From UBA4781 sp963674975 (lineage in GTDB: Bacteria > Chloroflexota > Anaerolineae > Anaerolineales > Anaerolineaceae): a stretch of DNA of 64,000 nt. The translations under genes were made by a program, and so were the position numbers. How positions within the stretch are numbered: position 1 is the stretch's first letter; the number at the start of each line of letters is the position of its first letter. This document shows positions 50,237 to 58,638 of the stretch, piece by piece. The notes beneath the pieces were generated by a model. The model had not been told where the DNA came from, made no database searches, and was given only the letters and a program-made list of their open reading frames with translations. Where the stretch lies: NCBI GenBank assembly GCA_963674975.1, contig OY771913.1:124001-188000 (forward strand), given 5' to 3'.

Positions 50237-51286
50237 TTAGAAAGTTTCTGTTACTTTATGCAGCCCTTCCGGTTTATCCGGGTTTAGCCCTCGTTCAATA
50301 GCAAGCTGTCTTCCTAAAAACTGTCCGGGAATCACGCTTACGATCGGCGAAAGTGTTTCGGGGACATCAGAGGGGATGCGAAAACCCAGGTTGCTTTCAC
50401 CTAAGATTTTATCATCTGAAGTGATTGTGATCGTTTCGGCTTGAAGGTTTTTAACATCATTAAACATTTGCTTCATATCGTCGAAAACTTTTCCATGTGG
50501 AGCAACAATAATAACAGGGAAGCTTTTATAAATGGTTGCAATAGGACCATGTCTGAAATCTGCCGATGAATAGGGATTAGCGTTAATCCCTGATAATTCC
50601 TTGACCTTCAAGGCAATTTCAAAAGTTGTAGAGTAGTTTAGCCCTCTACCTAAAACAGCACAGCCATCAATATAACGATATCGCTGGATCAGGTCAAGCC
50701 GGGATTCGGTTTCAGCAATGGTTGCTTTCATCCTATCCGGAATTTGCCGTATCTGGTCCATAAACGCAGCATCATCGGAGAATGCAGCCGATAGCATTGC
50801 CAGGGCAACCAGAGAATTGGTATACGTTTTTGTGGCAGCAATTGCTTTTTCTTCACCCGCATGGATTGGAATGGTGAAATCTGATTCGGATGCAAGCGGG
50901 GAATCCGGATTATTTGTAATGCAGATGGAGGCACAATTCTGTGATCTGGCATTATTAACGATCTCCACAATATCCGGAGACATACCCGATTGTGAGATCG
51001 AGAGAATCAGCGCATTTCGCAAATTTGGAGGAGAGGAATAAAGAGTAAAGAGTGATGGGGTTGAGAGAGCTACCTGAAAATGATTGTTTATTCCGTATAA
51101 GTATTGTGCGTAGCGCCCTGCGTTATCAGAACTGCCGCGGGCTGCAATAAGAATGTAATCAAAACGATCTCGCACTTGTTTTACAATTTTTTGGATATTG
51201 GAGAATTCTTTTTCGATCAATTGGTTTGCCAGATCAGGCTGTTGTGTAATTTCTTGGTAGAGACGATCAGTATTCACATTTTTCAT
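50237..51286 (-). CDS. SIS-domain sugar phosphate isomerase/deaminase-like protein (GlmS C-terminal type)
   Basis: The 349-residue protein consists of two SIS domains (residues about 30-160 and 200-340), like the isomerase half of glucosamine-6-phosphate synthase, with A-A-R-G-S-S-D-N-A near residue 48 and S-I-S-Q-S-G-M-S-P-D near residue 94. It lacks the glutaminase domain, so it should act as a deaminase or isomerase on amino sugar phosphates, similar to AgaS or FrlB. The S-A-D-F-R-H-G-P stretch near residue 240 is typical. Its place before murA points to amino sugar supply for the cell wall. Confidence 0.85.
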   Translation of the reverse strand: MKNVNTDRLYQEITQQPDLANQLIEKEFSNIQKIVKQVRDRFDYILIAARGSSDNAGRYAQYLYGINNHFQVALSTPSLFTLYSSPPNLRNALILSISQSGMSPDIVEIVNNARSQNCASICITNNPDSPLASESDFTIPIHAGEEKAIAATKTYTNSLVALAMLSAAFSDDAAFMDQIRQIPDRMKATIAETESRLDLIQRYRYIDGCAVLGRGLNYSTTFEIALKVKELSGINANPYSSADFRHGPIATIYKSFPVIIVAPHGKVFDDMKQMFNDVKNLQAETITITSDDKILGESNLGFRIPSDVPETLSPIVSVIPGQFLGRQLAIERGLNPDKPEGLHKVTETF

Positions 51287-51391
51287 TGTTTTTCATCACT
51301 TCTTTTTGATTTTCGTGTTATATACTGTACTAGTATAACCAGAAACTAAAACTAGAGTATACTGATTTTTATTCCTTCATGGAGAGAGATT

Positions 51392-52522
51392 ATGTTAACC
51401 ATTCATAAGATAGATACGAAATCAAGAAAAGAAGTAAATGAATTTGTAGATCTTCCCTTTAAATTATTCAAAGATGTTCCCCAATGGGTACCCCCCTTGA
51501 AAAGCGGCGTACGCGATGTACTGAATCGGAATAAGCATCCGTATCATGAACATTCCGACTCCGACTTTTTTGTTATAAAAGATGGGGATGAAGTAGTAGG
51601 CAGAATCGCCGTATTGGAAAACAAAGTCTATAATAAGTATCACAATAAAAAACAGGCATCATTTTATCTTTATGATAGTGTAAATGACCAGGATGTTGCG
51701 AATAAGCTGTTTGAATGTGCGTTCGACTGGTCGCATAAACGGGGACTTGAATATTTCTTAGGTCCGAAAGGATTTTCTCCCTTTGATGGATATGGTTTTC
51801 AAATTGACGGATTTCAACACCGCCAGATGATGAATATGATGAATTATAACGGGGAAGATTATCCCGAGTTCATGAAAAAGTTGGGATTCAAGAAGGTAGT
51901 AGATTGGGTCTCATGCTATGCGGAAATAGAGAAATTCAATATGCCTGAAAAAGTTCGCAAAGTAGCGGATAGGGTAAGAGAAAAAGGCACATTTAAAGTA
52001 CATCAATTCAAAACCAAATCAGAATTGGCAAAGTTTGTTCCCCTAATTGGGCAGGCATATAATAAAACCTTCACCAATAACTGGGAATACTATCCTCTTA
52101 CACAAAAAGAAGTGGATTGGGCATTCAAGGATCTTACAATGGTGGCAATTCCTGATCTTATCAAGATCATTACCTACAAGGATGAGATCGTTGGATTCCT
52201 GCTGGCTTTCCCGGATATTTCTGCGGCATTTCAACGCCACCCCAGGGGTGTACTTACACCTGCAATGCTGGTTGATCTTCAAAGAGAAATAACCCGATCG
52301 GATTGGATCGATTTCAATGGCGTGGGCGTATTGCCGGAATATCACGGCTTGGGTGGTGACGCACTTCTCTTCGATGAGATCGAGAAAACAGCCAAAAGCC
52401 ATAACTTTGTTCATGGTGAGTTGACCAATATTGCGGAAACCGCAGTACAAATGAGAAAAAATCTGGAAAATTTGGGCGTAAAGCCATATAAGAACCATCG
52501 AATTTTCGGGAAAGATATTTAA
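51392..52522 (+). CDS. GNAT-fold protein of unknown function
   Basis: The 376-residue protein looks like a two-part GNAT-type acyltransferase relative: the first half (residues about 1-150) has D-V-P-Q-W-V-P-P and the F-V-I-K-D-G-D-E-V-V-G-R-I-A strand-turn-strand, and the second half (about 205-370) has a V-G-V-L-P-E-Y-H-G-L-G-G-D-A acetyl-CoA-loop-like stretch. F-L-G-P-K-G-F-S-P-F-D-G near residue 125 is a striking conserved-looking motif. The acceptor is unknown. GGAGAG lies before the ATG. The gene diverges from the SIS gene. Confidence 0.65.
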   Translation: MLTIHKIDTKSRKEVNEFVDLPFKLFKDVPQWVPPLKSGVRDVLNRNKHPYHEHSDSDFFVIKDGDEVVGRIAVLENKVYNKYHNKKQASFYLYDSVNDQDVANKLFECAFDWSHKRGLEYFLGPKGFSPFDGYGFQIDGFQHRQMMNMMNYNGEDYPEFMKKLGFKKVVDWVSCYAEIEKFNMPEKVRKVADRVREKGTFKVHQFKTKSELAKFVPLIGQAYNKTFTNNWEYYPLTQKEVDWAFKDLTMVAIPDLIKIITYKDEIVGFLLAFPDISAAFQRHPRGVLTPAMLVDLQREITRSDWIDFNGVGVLPEYHGLGGDALLFDEIEKTAKSHNFVHGELTNIAETAVQMRKNLENLGVKPYKNHRIFGKDI

Positions 52523-52535
52523 AGATACGACTTTT

Positions 52536-52572
52536 AGAAGGAGATGAGCTTTTTCATCTCCTTCTTTTTTTA
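52536..52572 (+). terminator. Intrinsic terminator after the GNAT-type gene
   Basis: AGAAGGAGATGA (52536-52547) and TCATCTCCTTCT (52554-52565) form a 12-base stem with a six-base loop, followed by seven T residues. Confidence 0.9.
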
Positions 52573-52612
52573 TTTCTGCTAAACTTGCATTAGAATTAAT
52601 TCGGGAGATGCC

Positions 52613-52999
52613 ATGAAAAGAAAGATATTCATTTTCATCATTCTAGCTGTTGTTGTTTTGGGGTTGATCGGATGCTCTGTGAAAAGTGATCCGGCTGAAA
52701 GTGTTGTTAATTACCTGAATGCGCTGGTAAAACAAGATGCGGATAGCGCAGTTGCTCTATCCTGTGCGGATTGGGAAGAGCAGGCAAAACTGGAAACGGA
52801 CTCTTTCCTTTCCGTCGATGCAGTATTGAACAATGTTCAGTGTACGACCTTAAGCAGTGATAATTCCAATGCCGAAGTATCATGCAGCGGCTCGATCGAT
52901 ATGACCTACAATGATGAAGTTCGTTCAATCGATCTCAGTTTACGCACGTATTCCATGCAGTACCAAACCGGTGAATGGCTGGTATGCGGTTATAAATAG
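52613..52999 (+). CDS. Small lipoprotein
   Basis: The 128-residue protein has a lipoprotein signal (residues 1-20) ending in the lipobox L-I-G-C with Cys21 as the lipid-bearing residue. The rest begins with S-V-V-N-Y-L-N-A-L-V-K-Q-D and resembles small NTF2-like lipoproteins of the DUF4878 type, with two further cysteines that could pair. Its function is unknown. GGGAG precedes the ATG. It lies in the same direction as, and 15 bases before, the acyl-transfer operon, of which it may be the first gene. Confidence 0.75.
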   Translation: MKRKIFIFIILAVVVLGLIGCSVKSDPAESVVNYLNALVKQDADSAVALSCADWEEQAKLETDSFLSVDAVLNNVQCTTLSSDNSNAEVSCSGSIDMTYNDEVRSIDLSLRTYSMQYQTGEWLVCGYK

Positions 53000-53014
53000 A
53001 AAACCGATTTCTTT

Positions 53015-53131
53015 ATGAATGTAAAAAATGTCAATGAAAATTTGCTGGTGTTAATTCTGGTTGTGATCGTTCTTGCACTGCTTCTCTTTAGCGTTGACAC
53101 AACACCACTTTGGATCTATCAAGGTTTCTAG
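53015..53131 (+). CDS. DltX-like 38-residue single-pass membrane protein
   Basis: This short gene lies exactly between the lipoprotein and MBOAT genes; its stop codon touches the MBOAT start. The protein has a short polar N-terminus, one membrane helix (about residues 10-25) and the tail P-L-W-I-Y-Q-G-F. DltX, the microprotein that opens D-alanylation operons of Gram-positive bacteria, has the same size, topology and place, and ends in F-I-Y-x-x-F. In that system the tail Tyr has been reported as an acyl-carrying residue working with the MBOAT protein DltB; Tyr35 would be its counterpart. The ribosome binding site is poor. Homology rests on the tail and the position, as a helix this short offers little else. 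Confidence 0.65.
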   Translation: MNVKNVNENLLVLILVVIVLALLLFSVDTTPLWIYQGF

Positions 53132-54553
53132 ATGAATCTTCTGCAAATCATATGGGCTGGCTTGGGGAGTCTATTATTCCGCTTTATTGATAAAGACAAG
53201 AATAAAGAAAAGGCTGTTCTTGTCGCGAATATCTTTTTTCTATTCTTGCTGCAGCCAACCACATCTTTAAGAGGATTGAATATCATTATGCCGTGGAGCA
53301 CAATTCTCATTATCATGGCTGTAGGATTTGCGGTTTGCGAAACGCTTGACAAAAAAGAACTGCTTCAGGTGATCATTTTCTCTATTCTTGGATTTACCCC
53401 TTTTTTACTCATGGAGTTTTTCCCCACACTTGAGATCTCATGGCTGAGTAAGAATATCAATCAAACCATTCTGAGCGGTTTTCTCCTGGCATCTTACTGT
53501 GTACTGATCGTTCTTTTTCTGTTCCGCAGACAGAAAGGCTACCTGCATTTTCTATTGTTCTTGATCCTGTTGATTTTTGTGGTCTTGAAGCAGCCCCAGA
53601 TCAGCATTCTGGCAAGTAAGGGCTGGCGTGCTCTTCTTCAGCAGAACGTTGAGCTGGCTTCAACTGTAGATATTCGGTGGATTGGATATTCCTATATCGC
53701 CTTTCGTTTGATCCATGTAATACGAGAATATCAAAAGAAACGGTTTCAAGATATTTCTCTGATCATGTTGATGAATTACTGCCTGTTCTTCCCATCAATA
53801 GCTGCCGGACCGATCGCTAAATATGATGATTTTTCCAAACAGATGCAAACACCCGAAAATGATGTGGAAAACGGGATGATCGGGGGTGGGCAGCGATTAT
53901 TCGTCGGTATGTTTAAAAAATTCATTCTGGCGGACAGCCTGGCAATGATCGCGCTGAATTCTACCAATGCAGCACAGCTGACTACAGCAGGAGGCACATG
54001 GCTGGCACTGCTTTTCTATTCGCTCCAGATATATTTCGATTTCAGCGGTTATACAGATATTGCCATTGGTTTGGGATTATTCCTCGGGGTTCGTCTGCCT
54101 GAAAATTTCAAATATCCTTACCTGAAAAGCAATTTGACAAAATTCTGGGATAGCTGGCATATCACTCTGGCGCAGTGGATCCGCTCTTATTATTTCAATC
54201 CGGTGAACCGCAGTTTGAGAAAATCTCGACTGGCGGAATCTCCGGTTGCGATCTTATTGATCACACAGGTAACAACCATGGCGATCATCGGTGTCTGGCA
54301 TGGTATAACATGGACCTTTCTGATCTGGGGTTTATGGCATGGTCTAGGTTTGTTTCTGCAGAACAGATGGAGTGCTTTTGTTAAAAACCGATTCCAGAAA
54401 ATTCGCGAAAATACTGCAGCAAACAGAATGGTAGAGGGTTTATCTACTCTCGGAACTTTCTTCTATGTAAGTCTGGGGTGGGTATGGTTCCTCAGCCCAA
54501 CCGTAGGAGAAGCGGGGATGATATTCATGAAGTTATTAGGGAAAGGTTTCTAG
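53132..54553 (+). CDS. MBOAT-family membrane O-acyltransferase (DltB/AlgI-like)
   Basis: The 473-residue protein has about eleven membrane helices and the family motifs Y-F-D-F-S-G-Y-T-D-I-A near residue 302, F-W-D-S-W-H-I-T near residue 340 and G-V-W-H-G-I near residue 390. The two histidines His343 and His390 are 47 residues apart, the same distance as the two conserved histidines His289 and His336 that I recall for Streptococcus DltB. MBOAT proteins of this group pass an acyl group from a cytoplasmic thioester carrier to an acceptor outside the membrane. The gene follows the DltX-like gene with no gap and precedes an SGNH protein gene by a few bases. Confidence 0.9.
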   Translation: MNLLQIIWAGLGSLLFRFIDKDKNKEKAVLVANIFFLFLLQPTTSLRGLNIIMPWSTILIIMAVGFAVCETLDKKELLQVIIFSILGFTPFLLMEFFPTLEISWLSKNINQTILSGFLLASYCVLIVLFLFRRQKGYLHFLLFLILLIFVVLKQPQISILASKGWRALLQQNVELASTVDIRWIGYSYIAFRLIHVIREYQKKRFQDISLIMLMNYCLFFPSIAAGPIAKYDDFSKQMQTPENDVENGMIGGGQRLFVGMFKKFILADSLAMIALNSTNAAQLTTAGGTWLALLFYSLQIYFDFSGYTDIAIGLGLFLGVRLPENFKYPYLKSNLTKFWDSWHITLAQWIRSYYFNPVNRSLRKSRLAESPVAILLITQVTTMAIIGVWHGITWTFLIWGLWHGLGLFLQNRWSAFVKNRFQKIRENTAANRMVEGLSTLGTFFYVSLGWVWFLSPTVGEAGMIFMKLLGKGF

Positions 54554-54566
54554 GAGCATGCAAAAG

Positions 54567-55667
54567 ATGTCAATCAATCCCTGGCGAATTTTATGGAAGA
54601 CATGTCTGATCCTGCTGATCATCAATTTTGCATTTCCCCTGCTCAATGCTGTCGATCTCCCTGCTGTTTCTCTGTATAACTCTATTTTCCCCGGTAGATT
54701 GCGCCTGCCGTTTGGAGAAAATCCAGAGTTATCTTATAACCTGACACTGAATGATATTGATTCCATGTTTGCTTCTCATATTGTAAGCAAGGCGAGCGAA
54801 GAAGAATATTCCATCTTTTTAATCGGCGATTCATCCATCTGGGGAACCTTATTGAAGAATGATGAGACGATTGCAGCAAAGCTGCAGGAAATGATCGATA
54901 CCGATACAGATAGGGGGCAGCAGGTTCGGGTCTACAATCTGGGATATCCTACATCTTCTGTATTAAAGGACCTGGTTCTTTTAGATAAAGCCATGCAGTA
55001 TAAACCAGATATGGTCATATGGTTTGTAACCTTGAATTCGCTGGTCAAGGATTCATACCTCGAAGCCCCAATCATTCTTAACAATGCCGAAAAGACTAAT
55101 GCAGTCATTTCGAAATATGATTTGAATATGGAATTGCTGGAAGAACCAGCATATTGGGATCAGACTTTTTATATACAGCGGCGCAATATCTATGACCGAA
55201 TTCATTTGCAGATCCTGGCTTCTATGTGGGCATCAACAGGAATTGATCAATATATTCCCGATGAGTATGCACAAGCTGCCAGAGACCTGGAGGCAGATGA
55301 CTCATATCAGTACATCGTGGGACACTTCATCACGGAAAATGACCTTGATCTTGCTTTTCTAGAAAAGTTCATAGAAAAGAACCCTGGTACAGAAATTGTG
55401 GTCATAAATGAACCTATCCTGATCAGCAGCGGGTTGAACAGTGATATCCGTTATGATCTCTATTACCCACGCGACACGTATGATGAATATAGAAATATCC
55501 TCTCCACTCAATTTAATGAAATGGAGATAAAATATATCGATTTATGGAACGTTGTTCCTGAAGGTCTTTTCACCAACAGCGCCATTCACTATAATGTGCA
55601 GGGCGTTGGAATGGTTGCAGAAAAAATATATTCAATGCTTATGAAGGGTTTTACTGAATTGAAATGA
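54567..55667 (+). CDS. Membrane-anchored SGNH-fold protein (DltD/AlgX-like)
   Basis: The 366-residue protein has one N-terminal membrane helix (residues about 8-25) and an outer SGNH-type domain. Block I is I-G-D-S-S-I-W-G with Ser89; the late N-S-A-I-H near residue 344 takes the place of the D-x-x-H motif, with the Asp replaced by Asn. Partners of MBOAT proteins such as DltD, AlgJ and AlgX have this fold and transfer or remove the acyl group outside the membrane. AGGAG at 54552-54556 favours the ATG at 54567 over one three codons earlier. The next gene overlaps by four bases. Confidence 0.8.
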   Translation: MSINPWRILWKTCLILLIINFAFPLLNAVDLPAVSLYNSIFPGRLRLPFGENPELSYNLTLNDIDSMFASHIVSKASEEEYSIFLIGDSSIWGTLLKNDETIAAKLQEMIDTDTDRGQQVRVYNLGYPTSSVLKDLVLLDKAMQYKPDMVIWFVTLNSLVKDSYLEAPIILNNAEKTNAVISKYDLNMELLEEPAYWDQTFYIQRRNIYDRIHLQILASMWASTGIDQYIPDEYAQAARDLEADDSYQYIVGHFITENDLDLAFLEKFIEKNPGTEIVVINEPILISSGLNSDIRYDLYYPRDTYDEYRNILSTQFNEMEIKYIDLWNVVPEGLFTNSAIHYNVQGVGMVAEKIYSMLMKGFTELK

Positions 55668-56593
55668 AACGCAATGTACTTCTATTAACACCTCTAATTA
55701 TTCTTCTCCTGACTGGCTGTGCGCAGGGCGGAACGCTGACAGCGACAGATACACCTACGGTTGTAGTGGAACAACCCAGTAGTACGCCGGAAAACACGCC
55801 AACCGCGGCTGCTACGGAAACACCACTGCCCACAGAAACGCCTTCCTATACGGCAACTCCAGATACACGTATAAGTTCGGAACAATGGAAAACCTGGAAG
55901 GTCGTTCCAGAAGTATCAGGAACCGTACTGGATATCTACCGTCATGGACGGGAATTAGGGAGAAATCCCAATGCTTTTTCAAAGATTGGCGACTGCCAGA
56001 ATATCAAAGAAGCATTTATGGGCTTTTTTGACAGACAGAATGTCTTTCTTTCTGAAAGCCAGCAGGGATTGCGGGAAACCATAGATAATTTCGCGGGATA
56101 TTTCAACCGTGATGGCTATGCCGTTGAAGGAGGGCTCAATGCGCCTTCTGCATTGAATCCATTGATGTCTAATCCGGAAGCCTGTGCGGCGGATGAGAAC
56201 CCGCTGCAGTGCGAGGTGCGCAATAATAACCCCTCTTTTGCATTTGTGAGTTTTGAATTATGGTATAAGGGTCGCTCTGCGGAGAACTATGAAGGATATC
56301 TGCGACAGGTTTTAGATTATCTGATCTCAGAAGGTGTTGTACCGATCCTGCTTACCAAAGCAGATAACACAGAAGGGGATGATTCCATTAATTTTACAAT
56401 CGCGAAATTGGCGTATGAATACGATATTCCCTTGGTGAACTGGTGGTATACAGCGCATACCATGCCCCATAACGGAATGGATACCACACGAAATGATGAT
56501 TTCCACATTTCTTCAGAAGCCTGGACCGAACGCAGCTATGATGCGCTTGAAACCCTTGATAAAATTTGGAGAGCTGTACGAGATATTCAATAA
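55664..56593 (+). CDS. SGNH-fold lipoprotein with Cys in place of the catalytic Ser
   Basis: The 309-residue protein has a lipoprotein signal ending L-L-T-G-C (lipid on Cys19), a Thr/Pro/Glu-rich linker (residues about 25-68) and an outer domain of about 240 residues. Block I reads K-I-G-D-C-Q-N, where G-D-S would be expected, so Cys111 stands at the nucleophile place. A D-D-F-H motif near residue 284 supplies a D-x-x-H pair. Relatives I recall in filamentous Chloroflexota are plain SGNH hydrolases. The protein could be a thiol acyl-transferase or esterase, or a non-catalytic binder. The start overlaps the preceding stop (ATGA), which ties it to the operon. Confidence 0.75.
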   Translation: MKRNVLLLTPLIILLLTGCAQGGTLTATDTPTVVVEQPSSTPENTPTAAATETPLPTETPSYTATPDTRISSEQWKTWKVVPEVSGTVLDIYRHGRELGRNPNAFSKIGDCQNIKEAFMGFFDRQNVFLSESQQGLRETIDNFAGYFNRDGYAVEGGLNAPSALNPLMSNPEACAADENPLQCEVRNNNPSFAFVSFELWYKGRSAENYEGYLRQVLDYLISEGVVPILLTKADNTEGDDSINFTIAKLAYEYDIPLVNWWYTAHTMPHNGMDTTRNDDFHISSEAWTERSYDALETLDKIWRAVRDIQ

Positions 56594-56607
56594 TTAGGGA
56601 TAAAAAC

Positions 56608-56856
56608 ATGGATAAGAATACTATCATTGAACAAGTTGGAAAAAAGATCGCAGAAGAAATATTAAATGAACCGGAAAGGAAAATAAGTGCAGATGAATCA
56701 TTGATCAGCAGCGGCTTGATCGATTCGTTCTCACTTGTTGATCTGGCATTGATCGCAGAAGATCTCTATGGCGTTCAGATTGATGATGCAGAATTAACTG
56801 CTGATACATTCGATACCCTGAACCAGCTGGCGGATTTGATCTTAGAGCGATCATAA
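56608..56856 (+). CDS. Acyl carrier protein (DltC-like)
   Basis: The 82-residue protein has the four-helix carrier pattern and the phosphopantetheine site G-L-I-D-S-F-S, with Ser40 as the attachment residue. It is acidic, as carriers are. The second place after Ser is Phe, where fatty acid carriers have Leu and DltC has Met. It would hold the acyl group made by the next gene's enzyme and present it to the MBOAT protein. AGGGA lies nine bases before the ATG at 56608; a longer reading from 56566 is unlikely. Confidence 0.92.
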   Translation: MDKNTIIEQVGKKIAEEILNEPERKISADESLISSGLIDSFSLVDLALIAEDLYGVQIDDAELTADTFDTLNQLADLILERS

Positions 56857-56857
56857 A

Positions 56858-58543
56858 ATGAAAAATTTCTCGTCGGTTTTACTGGAAAAGTATCAAAACG
56901 CTAAAGATCAAGAAATAATCTACTTCCTGCAAAGTGGGCAGGAAGATATTCCCATTACATACCAGGAATTGATCGAAAAATCATCCTGTTATGCGGAGGC
57001 ATATCAAGAAAATGGTGTGCTGCCCGGGGATGTTCTCATTTTAGTGCTGCAGCACAGCCAGGAATTAATCTATGCCTACTTTGGAGCAGTTCTGGCAGGG
57101 GCTGTGCCTTCCATCATGCCTTTCCTGACAGAAAAATTACTTCCTGAAAAATATCAGCAGGATTTTCAATCGCTAATTCAAATCATACAGCCGCGTGCAG
57201 TTGTGACCTACAAAGAATTCAAGCTGCAGGTTTTTGATCAGTTCAGTGAAAAACCGAACGTTGACCATATCTTTTTATGCGAAGATATTTCTTTACAGAG
57301 TAAGGGAATCTCAGAATCTCTACCCGGATTAACAAGGAACCCGGAAGATGTGGTTCTACTCCAGCATTCTTCAGGAACAACAGGCTTACAGAAGGGAGTA
57401 GCCCTTTCACATCAAGCCGTCTTCCAACAGTTGGAGCAATACTCTGAAGCAATTCACCTCGATTCCCAAAAAGATATTATTGTCAGCTGGCTTCCGCTCT
57501 ATCATGATATGGGATTGATCGCATGTTTCCTGATGCCCATTTTGCTGGGTGTGCCGCTGGTCATCATGTCGCCCTTCGATTGGGTGAGAGCTCCATATCG
57601 GTTGTTTACTTCTATCAGCTCATATAAAGGAACTTTGTGCTGGCTGCCGAATTTTGCATACAACTTCTGCGCTAAAAAGGTGCGTGATTCGCAATTAGAG
57701 GGGGTTGATCTATCCAGTTTGCGCGCAGTGATCAACTGCTCGGAACCGGTGCGCTATGCGAGTCACCAGGCTTTCTTAAATCGGTATAAAGGATACGGTT
57801 TCAAGGAAAACGCCCTGGCAGCAAGCTATGCAATGGCAGAAAATGTCTTTGGAGTCACACAGGGGGGGATCGATTCTCCCCTGGCAGAAGATCATATCGA
57901 TCGAGATATTTTCCAAATTCAGAAAAAAGCGCTTCCAGTAAAAAATGGGGAAGCAGAAATGGTCATGGTTTCAACGGGAAAACCGATCCGCAATGTATCT
58001 GTTCAGGTTGTAGATGAAAAGGGAAATTGCCTGAACGACAGACAGATTGGAGAAGTTTTGATCAAAAGCAACTGCCTTTTCAACGGTTATTACAATCGAC
58101 CGGATATTACACAGAAAGCTTTTATGGAAGGATGGTTCAAAACAGGGGATTATGGATATATCGCAGATGGAGAGGTGTATATAACCGGAAGGAAAAAAGA
58201 CCTGATCATTGTGGGGGGGAAGAATATATACCCGCAAGACCTGGAATCGATCGCTATGGAAATACAGGGAGTTCATCCCGGACGAGTGGTAGCATTTGGA
58301 GTGTTTAACGAAACCACCGGTACGGAAGATGTGGTGATCGTTGCTGAGGCTAATAGAGAAAACACCGAAGAAAAAGAAAGCATCGAAGCTGCCATCAAAG
58401 AAAAAGTTACCCGAAATTCTGCGGTTGCTTTAAGGCATGTCCTTGTCGTTGATGAAAAATGGTTGATAAAAACAAGCAGTGGAAAAATTGCCAGATTGGC
58501 TAATAAAGAAAAATATATCAAGTTCATTAAATCATCGAATTGA
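56858..58543 (+). CDS. Acyl-AMP ligase of the FAAL-like type
   Basis: The 561-residue adenylating enzyme has the phosphate loop S-S-G-T-T-G-L-Q-K-G near residue 170 and W-L-P-L-Y-H-D-M-G-L near residue 210, a signature of fatty-acyl-AMP ligases, then the hinge G-R-K-K-D-L-I-I-V-G-G-K-N-I-Y-P-Q-D near residue 447 and a C-terminal lysine in T-S-S-G-K. DltA, the D-alanine ligase of true Dlt operons, differs in these motifs. The enzyme should load an acyl group, not clearly D-alanine, onto the carrier encoded just upstream, with one base between the genes. The chain length and kind cannot be told. Confidence 0.85.
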   Translation: MKNFSSVLLEKYQNAKDQEIIYFLQSGQEDIPITYQELIEKSSCYAEAYQENGVLPGDVLILVLQHSQELIYAYFGAVLAGAVPSIMPFLTEKLLPEKYQQDFQSLIQIIQPRAVVTYKEFKLQVFDQFSEKPNVDHIFLCEDISLQSKGISESLPGLTRNPEDVVLLQHSSGTTGLQKGVALSHQAVFQQLEQYSEAIHLDSQKDIIVSWLPLYHDMGLIACFLMPILLGVPLVIMSPFDWVRAPYRLFTSISSYKGTLCWLPNFAYNFCAKKVRDSQLEGVDLSSLRAVINCSEPVRYASHQAFLNRYKGYGFKENALAASYAMAENVFGVTQGGIDSPLAEDHIDRDIFQIQKKALPVKNGEAEMVMVSTGKPIRNVSVQVVDEKGNCLNDRQIGEVLIKSNCLFNGYYNRPDITQKAFMEGWFKTGDYGYIADGEVYITGRKKDLIIVGGKNIYPQDLESIAMEIQGVHPGRVVAFGVFNETTGTEDVVIVAEANRENTEEKESIEAAIKEKVTRNSAVALRHVLVVDEKWLIKTSSGKIARLANKEKYIKFIKSSN

Positions 58544-58638
58544 CAAAAGTTTCGTGGAACACTATCATAGAAAAACATCCATCCTTTTTCATGAGATATT
58601 TTGTTGAAAGAAATTCAGAAAAGGATAAATGATCAAAA

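Noticed and set aside
51317..51339. Imperfect palindrome GTTATA...TATAAC between the SIS and GNAT genes
   Set aside because: The arms are only six AT-rich bases and lie where divergent -10 elements would be expected, so it is probably promoter sequence by chance.
55740..55870. Low-complexity repeat-like stretch in the SGNH lipoprotein gene
   Set aside because: It encodes an irregular Thr/Pro/Glu linker; there is no exact repeat unit, so it is not a DNA repeat or CRISPR array.
53015..58543. Calling the operon dltXBDCA outright
   Set aside because: The ligase has FAAL-like rather than DltA-like motifs and an extra SGNH lipoprotein is present, so naming D-alanine as the substrate would go beyond the evidence.
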